Shown here piece after piece: positions 1 to 6,496 of a stretch of 16,048 nucleotides of DNA. The position numbers were made by a program, and so were the translations under genes. The notes under the pieces are model-generated. The model was not told the origin of the DNA. It saw only the letters and a program-made list of their open reading frames with translations, and searched no databases. Each line of letters starts with the position of its first letter. The stretch's first letter is position 1. Origin of the DNA: an uncultured Clostridia bacterium (GTDB lineage Bacteria > Bacillota_A > Clostridia > Christensenellales > CAG-138); assembly GCA_946623765.1 (NCBI GenBank), contig CAMORL010000023.1, forward strand, positions 1-16,048. The letters are read 5' to 3'.

Positions 1-128
1 CCGCTGACGTCTGCAACCAGAACGCCGATCTTGACGGGCTTGTCTTCCGCCTGATTGTTGCTGCCGCTGCAGGCGATGAAGGCAAATACCATCGCAAGTG
101 CAAGAAGCATAGCAAAGATCTTTTTCAT
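1..128 (-). CDS. Sugar ABC transporter substrate-binding lipoprotein, N-terminal fragment
   Basis: This is the start of a gene that leaves the window at the left edge; only about 42 residues are visible. It begins MKKIFAMLLALAMVF, a lysine-rich head and hydrophobic core of a lipoprotein signal peptide, and a lipobox-like AFIAC places the lipidated cysteine at residue 20. A polar Ser/Gly/Asn linker follows. The mature part then starts KPVKIGVLVADVS, the typical first beta strand of type-1 periplasmic (ribose/galactose-class) binding proteins. The ATG at 126-128 is preceded by a GGAGG at 136-140 on the minus strand, which fixes the start. It lies 60 bp downstream of the permease gene and is the third gene of that importer operon. 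By family it should be anchored outside the membrane and deliver a sugar to the permease. The exact sugar cannot be told from this fragment. Confidence 0.85.
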   Translation of the reverse strand, partial: MKKIFAMLLALAMVFAFIACSGSNNQAEDKPVKIGVLVADVS

Positions 129-170
129 GTTTGTTCCTCCGTTGTATTTTTGTTGGATTGATGTATAGCA

Positions 171-184
171 AACGCTGACGCGTT
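171..184 (-). other. Small hairpin between permease and binding-protein genes
   Basis: The 60-bp gap between the permease stop and the binding-protein start holds a 5-bp perfect inverted repeat (AACGC, loop TGAC, GCGTT). It has no T-run after it on the minus strand, so it is not a convincing terminator. It could be an mRNA processing or stabilising structure, or chance. Confidence 0.2.
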
Positions 185-188
185 CAGA

Positions 189-1178
189 CTATCTGGGCAG
201 CTGCTTGCTGCGGTAATTGATGCCGGTCACATAGACGACGCCGAGGAAGCACACGGCTGCGACGATCTGCGATACGCCGTAGCCGACGCCGGAATCGACG
301 ATCAGCTTCAGAATGTTGTTCAAAAGAATGTAGCTGAACCCGCCGACCAGCGCGGAATAGATGCGCGAGCGGGGTCCGCCGGAGATCGGCATTCCGCCGA
401 ACACGATTGCGACGACGATGTTCATGCCGATGCTGCTTGCGGTGCTCGCCGTAACCGAAGGCGTGTAGACCAGCGTCAGAAACGCGCCGAGCCCGACGCC
501 GATGCCCGCCATCACAAACGCAATGATTGCATAGGTGTTGATCCGAATGCCGGAAAGCTGTGCGCAGACCGGATTGCCGCCCAAAAACTTCTGCCGTCTG
601 CCGATCTTCGTATAGTTGAACACGAAGAAGCAAATCAGCCAGAACGCAGCGAGCACGGCGATCTTAAAGCCCACGTTGTCCAGCGGCGCAACCACCGACG
701 ACGGAATGCTGATGCCGCCCAGCGCGCCGCCGTTTGTCGTAATGATCTGCGCGGCGATCGCCGAGAGCACGGACATCATGGCGACGGTCGTGACGAACAC
801 CGGGATGTGGAATACCGACGCAAGCACCGAGCTTAACAGCGAGCAGCCGATCGCGACACCGAAGATTACGAGGATCATCAGCGCAAGACTCTGCGTCGCG
901 TTGTAGGTCATGACGCCGAGCGTTGCCGAAAACAGAGTCGATGCGCCGAGGCTGATGTCGAAGGAGCCGAGCGTGTAGATGAAGACCGCGCCGGTTGCCA
1001 CGACCGCAAGCACGATACCCTCGTTGAAGATGATCTTAAGGTACATGTCCAGCCGGTATCCCTTGCCCTGCACAACCAGACAGAACAGTCCGAACAGGAG
1101 AACCAGTGCGGCAAACGGCAGGATGTCGACGATCCTTTGACGCGCTTTGTATCGCTTGACAATTTGATTGCTTTCCAT
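189..1178 (-). CDS. Sugar ABC transporter permease (RbsC-like)
   Basis: This 329-residue protein is the membrane channel of a ribose/xylose-class sugar importer (BPD_transp_2 family). It is strongly hydrophobic, with about eight to ten membrane segments starting near residue 18. A family-typical stretch, GSFDISLGAS, lies near residues 71-80, and the cytoplasmic coupling loop FGGMPISGGPRS lies in the last quarter. Length and N-terminal charged head fit the family. The ATG at 1176-1178 has a GAGGT ribosome binding site about 7 bases upstream. The gene begins 12 bp after the ATPase gene stops, so the two are clearly co-transcribed. It should pair with that ATPase and with the lipoprotein downstream. 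The substrate is inferred to be a pentose or related sugar only from the neighbouring GH39-containing regulator; the permease itself does not show it. Confidence 0.92.
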   Translation of the reverse strand: MESNQIVKRYKARQRIVDILPFAALVLLFGLFCLVVQGKGYRLDMYLKIIFNEGIVLAVVATGAVFIYTLGSFDISLGASTLFSATLGVMTYNATQSLALMILVIFGVAIGCSLLSSVLASVFHIPVFVTTVAMMSVLSAIAAQIITTNGGALGGISIPSSVVAPLDNVGFKIAVLAAFWLICFFVFNYTKIGRRQKFLGGNPVCAQLSGIRINTYAIIAFVMAGIGVGLGAFLTLVYTPSVTASTASSIGMNIVVAIVFGGMPISGGPRSRIYSALVGGFSYILLNNILKLIVDSGVGYGVSQIVAAVCFLGVVYVTGINYRSKQLPR

Positions 1179-1190
1179 CTTCGTTACCTC

Positions 1191-2693
1191 TTAAATCATG
1201 TACTGAATGATTTCCGCGTCAGACAGGGATTCGCTTCTCAAAAACTCGTGCGTGACGCGTCCGTCCTTCAGGATGATCAGCCGGTCGCACATGCCCATCA
1301 GCTCCGGCATTTCTTCGGAGATCATGATGATCGACTTTCCTTCGTTCTTCAGCTCGATCATCAGCCGGTACATCGCATGCTTGACCCCGATGTCCACGCC
1401 GCGCGTCGGGCAGTCCAGTATCAGCACTTCGCTGCCTCTGCCGATCCACTTGCCGAATACGACCTTTTGTTTGTTGCCGCCGGAAAGCTGCGACGTCTGC
1501 TGGTCGCGGTCCGCGCACTTGATCGAAAGCGATTCGATCTGCCGGTCCACATACGCTTTTTCTCTGCCGTTCAGCATCAGGAAGTTACCGACCGCATAGC
1601 GCTCCATGCCCGCGATCGCGATGTTGTCGCGGATGCTTGCGTTCAGCGAGAGCGATTCGACGTCCCTGTCCTTCGAAACGTAGCCGAACGCTTCACGCAT
1701 GGCGACGGTTTCGTTGGTGATCTTCACGCCTTTGCCGGTGACGACCTCGCCGCGATCGGGCTTCTGCGCGCCGAACAGGATCTTTCCGAGCGGGTGCATG
1801 CCGCAATGCGACAGACCGCCGATGCCGACGATCTCTCCGCGGTAAACGGTCAGATCGACGTCGTCCAATACCGTTCCGAGGCTGATATGGCTTGCCGTGA
1901 CCGCGATCTCATCAAGGTGCGACGGCGTAAAGTCGCTGCGATAGTAATCGCCCTGCAGCTCTCTGCCGATCATACTGGTGCGGATCGCGTCCGCGTCGAA
2001 TTCATCCTTTGTAAAGTGGCGGATGATCGCGCCGTCGCGCAGAACCGTCAGCGTATCGCAGACCTCCATGATCTCATCCAGATCGTGCGAGATGAAGAGC
2101 ACCGCTTTGCCCTCGTCGCGCAGCCGCTCCACGAGTCTGTAAAGGATGTCGCGTCCCTCCTGGCTCAGCGCCGTCGACGTCTCGTCGACCACGAGAATCT
2201 CCGGGTTCTTCATAACGACCTTTGCGATCTCCACAAGCTTGCGCGTCTGAAAATCGAGCGCGCCCATCGGCGTGCTGCCGGAAACGTTCCGAACGCCGAT
2301 CGCACGGAGCGCTTCGTCCGCCCTGCGGTTCATCGCCTTCCGGTCGATCGTGCCGAGCATCCCGGGAAACTGCTTTGTCTGTCCCAGAAACAGATTCTCG
2401 GCAACCGTAATGCCCTGAATCGTTCCGCTCTCCTGCACGATCATGCCGATGCCGTGATCCAGCGCGTCGATCATGCTTTGGGGATTCCATACCTTGCCGT
2501 GAAACAGCATTTCGCCGCTGTCCGCTTTCTGCATGCCTGCGGCAATCGAGGAGATCGTGGATTTTCCGGAACCGTTCTCGCCGATCAGTCCGCGAATCTC
2601 GCCGGGATAAACGTCGAAGGACACGTCGCCGAGCGCAACGGTGCTTGCGAACGTTTTACGGATATGCTTCATTTCCAGAATGGGCGTTTTCAT
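1191..2693 (-). CDS. Sugar ABC transporter ATP-binding protein with two nucleotide-binding domains (RbsA/MglA-like)
   Basis: This 500-residue protein has two ABC ATPase domains in tandem, the usual layout and length for ribose/galactose/xylose importers. Domain 1 has a perfect Walker A (GENGSGKST, residues 38-46), a Walker B with catalytic glutamate (ILVVDE, 166-171) and a switch histidine (H203). Its signature motif is degenerate, with ALDFQ near 145-149 where LSGGQ-like residues are expected. Domain 2 is the reverse: the signature is intact (LSGGN, 403-407), but Walker A is lost (GLSHCGMHP, near 293-301) and the Walker B glutamate is replaced by cysteine (LILDC, 424-428). So one composite ATP site is complete and the other is degenerate. 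The ATG at 2691-2693 follows a GAGGTGAG ribosome binding site on the minus strand. It is the first gene of the importer operon and is divergent from the AraC-GH39 regulator gene. Confidence 0.93.
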   Translation of the reverse strand: MKTPILEMKHIRKTFASTVALGDVSFDVYPGEIRGLIGENGSGKSTISSIAAGMQKADSGEMLFHGKVWNPQSMIDALDHGIGMIVQESGTIQGITVAENLFLGQTKQFPGMLGTIDRKAMNRRADEALRAIGVRNVSGSTPMGALDFQTRKLVEIAKVVMKNPEILVVDETSTALSQEGRDILYRLVERLRDEGKAVLFISHDLDEIMEVCDTLTVLRDGAIIRHFTKDEFDADAIRTSMIGRELQGDYYRSDFTPSHLDEIAVTASHISLGTVLDDVDLTVYRGEIVGIGGLSHCGMHPLGKILFGAQKPDRGEVVTGKGVKITNETVAMREAFGYVSKDRDVESLSLNASIRDNIAIAGMERYAVGNFLMLNGREKAYVDRQIESLSIKCADRDQQTSQLSGGNKQKVVFGKWIGRGSEVLILDCPTRGVDIGVKHAMYRLMIELKNEGKSIIMISEEMPELMGMCDRLIILKDGRVTHEFLRSESLSDAEIIQYMI

Positions 2694-2793
2694 CTTCTCA
2701 CCTCTTTGTCCTCATGGTAAGACATTTTCCGCTTTGCAGCCACCGCCGGCTTGTCATTTTTTCATCTCGATTTTTTCTTTCTTTCGGTTAAAT

Positions 2794-2799
2794 TTTATA
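2794..2799 (-). promoter_or_regulatory. Possible -10 element for the sugar importer operon
   Basis: On the minus strand this reads TATAAA, about 100 bases upstream of the ATPase start. No recognisable -35 hexamer is found 16-18 bases upstream; that position is instead occupied by the GATTTTTA repeat at 2819-2826. This would fit a promoter that depends on an activator such as the divergent AraC-type protein, but the region is AT-rich and the match may be chance. Confidence 0.3.
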
Positions 2800-2818
2800 T
2801 GCTTTCAGCTTATCATCG

Positions 2819-2848
2819 GATTTTTAATCTCAATTCGCTTGATTTTTA
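2819..2848. repeat. Direct repeat GATTTTTA x2, possible AraC-type operator
   Basis: GATTTTTA occurs at 2819-2826 and again at 2841-2848. Start points are 22 bp apart, about two helical turns. The right copy overlaps the -35 of the regulator's promoter; the left copy lies where the -35 of the divergent importer promoter would be. AraC-family dimers often bind direct-repeat half sites on one DNA face, so this could be the shared operator for autoregulation and importer activation. The repeat is simple and AT-rich, so the assignment is inference. Confidence 0.35.
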
Positions 2849-2866
2849 TCCCGGGCATGGTATAAT
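2839..2866 (+). promoter_or_regulatory. Promoter of the AraC-GH39 regulator gene
   Basis: A TTGATT -35 (2839-2844) and a perfect TATAAT -10 (2861-2866) are separated by 16 bp. The expected transcription start near 2873 falls at the ribosome binding site GGAGGTG (2874-2880), giving a leader of only about 15 bases before the ATG at 2888. Confidence 0.72.
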
Positions 2867-2887
2867 CATACACGGAGGTGGAACTTT

Positions 2888-5404
2888 ATGCCGGACTTTA
2901 AGACGATCGCAAGCTATGCCTGCGGAAAACACATGGTCTGTACCGTTCGAAGGATCGACGCAGACGTCTCGCTGAAATCGGATCTGTTCGCCGTGTATAT
3001 GCTGCTGACCGGCAGCCTGCAGGTCACGATGGACAAGGAGCTGTTTATCGCGCGTGCGGACGACGTCTTTTCCGTGGAGGCGCAGACGTCCTGCGCCTGT
3101 CTCGGTACCGACTGTGTTCTTGTCTCCGTTGCGTTCGACCAGCACTTTTTCGAACGGACGCTTCCCGTGCCGCGGCATCCCGACTTTCTCTGCAACAGCG
3201 CGATGTTCGGCGACGACGCGTCCTACGGCGTACTGCGCCGTCTGATCGCGCGGATCGTCAAGAACAACGCCGACGGGCAGCCCGGCTACGAGCTTCGCAA
3301 CTGGTCGTTGATCTTTTCGCTGATGGACGCCATGTATCTGAACTTCAAGGTGGAGGATTCGGAAGCGCGGCATCGGAGCGCGCATCGCTACACGGAGCGC
3401 ATGGCGGAGATCAGCGCGATCATTCATCAGGATTTTCAAAGCAACCTCACGCTTTCCGAGCTTGCGAACCGCGTGCATCTGTCCGCGCCGTATCTGTCCA
3501 AATTTATAGAAAAGCAGTTCGGTATGACGTTTCTGAACTATCTGCAGCGTGTCCGGCTCAATTACGCAACCGATGCGCTTCTGAAAACCGACGCCACGAT
3601 CGAAACGATCTCCGCCGACGCCGGTTTTCCGAACAGTTATGCGTTTGTGCAGGCATTCAAAAAGGAACACGGGATGCTCCCGAGTCTCTACCGAAAACAG
3701 CACGAGGAAAAGCCTCATATCGACGCAGCCACCCGCCCGATCGAACAGCACGACCGTTTGGCGGGACTGAAAAAATATCTGGAAGAAGCGCAGCCGGATT
3801 CTCCTTCCCAAGCAGTGTCCTGCCGCGCTTTGATTGACGCCTCATCCGCCGGAACGGCTCTCAGGCATCGTTGGAAAGACATGATCGGCGTAACACGCGC
3901 AAGCGCGATTCTGACAAACGATGTTCAGGATCTTCTCCGGCGCGTTCAAAAGGAAATCGGCTATTCTTATATCAAGTTTAACGGGATCTTTTCGGACGAT
4001 ATGCGTGTCTATCACACCGACGGAAACGGAAAGCCCGTGTTCAGTTTCGCCTATGTTGACAAGGTTTTCGATTTTCTTCTGTCCGTTCATCTGCGGCCGA
4101 TGATTCAGCTCGGCTTTATGCCGGAAGCCCTGTCCAGGCAAAAGAAGCAAATCTTCGGGTATTCGGTCGGCGAGCCGGCAAGTACGGAGACCTGGTGCGC
4201 CATGACGGAAGCTTTGATCCGGCATCTTGAGAAGCGCTACACGGCTGCGGAAGTCCGGATGTGGCGGTTTACACTCTGGCATCAGCCGGATACGCCTGAG
4301 AACATGTACGGGTTTTCCCGCGTTGAGACCTTTTACCGATTCTGGAAAGCAACGTACGCATCCGTCAAAAAGTGCGATCCGTTCATTTCGTTTCTCGCGC
4401 CGCCGACCTTTTACATTCTTCAGGAGGGATACGAGAATTGGTATCTCCCGTTCCTTCGTTGGTGCAAAGCGTCCGACTGCGTCCCGGACGGATTGTGCTT
4501 CCATTACTATGATACGGCGTTCACGGACGGCGGAACCGGCAACGGTCCGTTCGGCTTTGCGCGGCCGATGTCCCTGCGCAAAACGACGGACGGGATGAGC
4601 CGGTTTGTTTCGCAGGTCATCCGCGAGCGGCATGCGATCCAATGCGATACCATGCCGATCTACGTCACGGAATGGAATAACACGCCCAGTCAGCAGGACC
4701 TGTTGAACGATACCTGCTTCAAGGCGTGCTACATCGCCAAGAGCATTGCGGAAAACTATGATAAGCTGGACAGCTTCTCCTATTGGTCGCTCACCGACTG
4801 GATGGGTGAAACGTCACAGCCGGAGCAGCTGTTCTTCGGCGGTCTCGGACTGTTCACGGCCAACGGCATCCCGAAGGCGTCCTACTATGCGTTTACGCTT
4901 TTGCGTTCTCTCGGCGATACGCTTTTGGGAAAAGGCGACGGATGGATTGCAACAAAGCAGGACGACGAAATCACCGTCCTTCTTTATAACTATCGTCACT
5001 TCTCACATTTGTATGCGCTCGGCGAGCGTTTCGACATGACCTTCACCGATCGGTACACCCCGTTTTCACCGGAGCAGCAGCTGGACGCGCATATGCTGAT
5101 AAGGAATATGCCGGCGGGCGATTACACGGTGACCGAGACCCTGATCAACCGTCACAGCGGCAGTTCCTTCGACATGTGGGTTTCCATGGGCGCCGTGGAG
5201 GACTTGTCCGCCGCCGAGCTCAATACGCTCGCAGCCCGATCCACCCCCGCTATAAACAAATACAGCGTGTCGGCAAAGGGAAATACGATTGAGCTCGACG
5301 CGCTTCTGGATATGCTGGAAGTTCGTTTGATTTCGATCAGACCCGATATGACCGCATCATCCGGTTCGGATCGAAAAACGCCGCAGCCGGGTTCGGAGAT
5401 CTGA
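2888..5404 (+). CDS. AraC-family regulator fused to a GH39 (beta-xylosidase-like) domain, probably non-catalytic
   Basis: An 838-residue cytoplasmic protein without a signal peptide. Residues ~20-100 look like an AraC-type cupin ligand-binding domain. Residues ~174-271 hold the two AraC helix-turn-helix motifs (first LSELANRVHLS, then ISADAGFPNSYAFVQAFKKEHG). After a short linker, residues ~320-820 match the GH39 beta-xylosidase fold: barrel plus C-terminal sandwich, with W-x-x-MGAVEDLS near 764-774. The GH39 nucleophile is kept in YVTEWNN (Glu595). The acid/base motif, normally W-NEP, reads WHQP (464-467), so the glutamate is replaced by Gln466. I infer that the GH39 part senses a xylose-type sugar instead of hydrolysing a glycoside; weak or altered catalysis is the alternative. 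The GGAGGTG at 2874-2880 sets the start. It is divergent from the sugar importer operon and is its likely regulator. Confidence 0.9.
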   Translation: MPDFKTIASYACGKHMVCTVRRIDADVSLKSDLFAVYMLLTGSLQVTMDKELFIARADDVFSVEAQTSCACLGTDCVLVSVAFDQHFFERTLPVPRHPDFLCNSAMFGDDASYGVLRRLIARIVKNNADGQPGYELRNWSLIFSLMDAMYLNFKVEDSEARHRSAHRYTERMAEISAIIHQDFQSNLTLSELANRVHLSAPYLSKFIEKQFGMTFLNYLQRVRLNYATDALLKTDATIETISADAGFPNSYAFVQAFKKEHGMLPSLYRKQHEEKPHIDAATRPIEQHDRLAGLKKYLEEAQPDSPSQAVSCRALIDASSAGTALRHRWKDMIGVTRASAILTNDVQDLLRRVQKEIGYSYIKFNGIFSDDMRVYHTDGNGKPVFSFAYVDKVFDFLLSVHLRPMIQLGFMPEALSRQKKQIFGYSVGEPASTETWCAMTEALIRHLEKRYTAAEVRMWRFTLWHQPDTPENMYGFSRVETFYRFWKATYASVKKCDPFISFLAPPTFYILQEGYENWYLPFLRWCKASDCVPDGLCFHYYDTAFTDGGTGNGPFGFARPMSLRKTTDGMSRFVSQVIRERHAIQCDTMPIYVTEWNNTPSQQDLLNDTCFKACYIAKSIAENYDKLDSFSYWSLTDWMGETSQPEQLFFGGLGLFTANGIPKASYYAFTLLRSLGDTLLGKGDGWIATKQDDEITVLLYNYRHFSHLYALGERFDMTFTDRYTPFSPEQQLDAHMLIRNMPAGDYTVTETLINRHSGSSFDMWVSMGAVEDLSAAELNTLAARSTPAINKYSVSAKGNTIELDALLDMLEVRLISIRPDMTASSGSDRKTPQPGSEI

Positions 5405-5410
5405 ATCCGG
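5387..5410 (+). other. Hairpin spanning the stop codon of the AraC-GH39 gene
   Basis: CCGGGTTCGG (5387-5396) can pair with CTGAATCCGG (5401-5410) around a 4-base loop, using two G-U pairs. The TGA stop at 5402-5404 is inside the right arm. G-rich sequence follows instead of a T-run, so this is not a standard intrinsic terminator. It may be a weak terminator or 3'-end stabiliser. No better terminator was seen between this gene and the next promoter. Confidence 0.3.
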
Positions 5411-5476
5411 GGGGTCAATATGGGTCGAATCACCGTACCGTCTGCAGTTCTTTGTTTTCCTGTTTCTCAAAAGGTC

Positions 5477-5505
5477 TTTGCAAGCGCGGAAATTTGGTAT
5501 ATAAT
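5477..5505 (+). promoter_or_regulatory. Promoter of the NRPS operon (upstream of the phosphopantetheinyl transferase gene)
   Basis: A perfect TATAAT -10 lies at 5500-5505, inside the AT-rich run TATATAATATTATATTAA. The best -35 is TTGCAA (5478-5483, 16-bp spacing), a four-of-six match. The predicted start near 5512 would leave only about 10-20 bases before the first gene. It is the only clear promoter seen ahead of the four-gene operon; no other promoter-like pair was seen in 5405-5522. Confidence 0.6.
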
Positions 5506-5522
5506 ATTATATTAAAGAATGT

Positions 5523-6206
5523 ATGCGGACAATGATTTATCTTTGCGGCATCGAGCCGCTGCAAAACGAACAGGATATTCGGCAGCTGTATGCCATGGCT
5601 TCAAAAGCGCGAAAAGAAAAGGCTGACCGTTTTCGCTTTCAAAAGGATCGGCTGCTCTCGCTCTGCGCGGAAGCGCTGCTCCGACATGCATGGAAGGACG
5701 CCGGGCACGCCCTTCCCCTCCCTCCCTATTCATACGGGGCGAACGGGAAGCCGTATCTAAACGGAGCGACCGGGTTCTGTTTCAATCTGTCGCACGCCGG
5801 CGAATATGTGATGCTTGCCGTTTCGGACGCGGAGATCGGATGCGATATCGAACAGATCCGTCCGGTTGACCCTGCTCTTGCCGGGCGGGTGCTGACGCCG
5901 GACGAATACCGTTCGTTTGAAGTCTGCCGCGAAGCCGATCGGGATGAACTTTTCTGCCGGTACTGGGTCGCAAAGGAAAGCGTTCTGAAAACGCGCGGAG
6001 ACGGTCTTTCCGCAGATCCTGCATCTGTCCGCATTCTTTTGGATCCGCCTGTTCGCGCGACCGGCGGCGATTTGATTGACGGATACGCAATTTGGGAAGG
6101 AAACGACTTACGCGGCTATCGATATGCAGTCTGTCAGAAGGCACCATCGATTGATCCGCAAATCAAAACAGTCCATTTGGAAAAAATGATCGGAGGAAAC
6201 ACATGA
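5523..6206 (+). CDS. 4'-phosphopantetheinyl transferase, Sfp type
   Basis: This 227-residue enzyme should move the phosphopantetheine arm of CoA onto the conserved serine of carrier domains, turning the NRPS encoded three genes downstream into its active form. Family motifs are present in order: GKPY (75-78), FNLSHAG (87-93), the magnesium-binding GCDIE (106-110, Asp108 and Glu110), and WVAKESVLK (148-156, Glu152 and Lys156), followed by GDGLS. The length is as for Bacillus Sfp. Start choice is uncertain: ATG 5523 has no good ribosome binding site, and ATG 5532 (fourth codon, giving MIYLCGIEPL) aligns better with Sfp N-termini. The last codons overlap the STAS gene by 4 bp (ATGA). It is first in the operon, next to its expected substrate. 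Confidence 0.93.
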   Translation: MRTMIYLCGIEPLQNEQDIRQLYAMASKARKEKADRFRFQKDRLLSLCAEALLRHAWKDAGHALPLPPYSYGANGKPYLNGATGFCFNLSHAGEYVMLAVSDAEIGCDIEQIRPVDPALAGRVLTPDEYRSFEVCREADRDELFCRYWVAKESVLKTRGDGLSADPASVRILLDPPVRATGGDLIDGYAIWEGNDLRGYRYAVCQKAPSIDPQIKTVHLEKMIGGNT

Positions 6207-6496
6207 ACATTGAAAAACTGGAAGAAAACGGCGTAGTTACATTGAAGCTTGCGGGCTGGCTGGACACACAGGCGGCTGCGGAACTGCAGGAACAGATCGA
6301 AGCGCTCGGCGCGGACACACATGCGCTGGTATTCGATCTCGAATCTCTGGAATACACGTCCTCGGCGGGGCTTCGTCAGATCGTCGCCGCGCATAAGAAG
6401 GTGGACGGCAACCTGACGCTTATTCATGTACAGCCGGAAATTATGGACGTGCTTGAGATGGCGGGATTCCTGAAGCGTCTTCACGTCGAAGCATGA
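6203..6496 (+). CDS. STAS-domain protein, anti-sigma factor antagonist-like
   Basis: This single-domain protein of 97 residues matches SpoIIAA/RsbV-type STAS proteins in length and pattern. It has an opening beta strand (VVTLKLAGWLD), then VFDLESLEYTSSAGLRQI at 43-60, which holds the conserved phosphorylation loop. By alignment with SpoIIAA, Ser54 is the likely phosphate acceptor, and Ser53 occupies the usual aspartate position. In known partner switches the unphosphorylated STAS protein binds the kinase/anti-sigma factor, and a PP2C phosphatase resets it. Here both of those activities seem to be in the next gene, which it overlaps by 4 bp. A GGAGG-like site (6191-6195) sits inside the transferase gene upstream of the ATG. 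No sigma factor is visible in the window, so the final target is unknown. Confidence 0.9.
   Translation: MNIEKLEENGVVTLKLAGWLDTQAAAELQEQIEALGADTHALVFDLESLEYTSSAGLRQIVAAHKKVDGNLTLIHVQPEIMDVLEMAGFLKRLHVEA

Noticed and set aside
171..184. Possible terminator between permease and binding-protein genes
   Set aside because: The stem is only 5 bp, no T-run follows, and the next gene has its own good ribosome binding site, so termination here is unlikely. Kept only as a weak hairpin.
1137..2720. 527-codon open frame on the plus strand, opposite the importer ATPase
   Set aside because: It lies antisense to a well-supported ABC ATPase, has no recognisable domain and is rich in His/Arg/Asp as expected for a shadow frame in GC-rich DNA.
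5420..5515. 31-codon open frame with a G-rich stretch upstream, between the AraC-GH39 and transferase genes
   Set aside because: It runs through the operon promoter, has no recognisable features, and the G-rich stretch is only a poor ribosome binding site. A chance frame is more likely.
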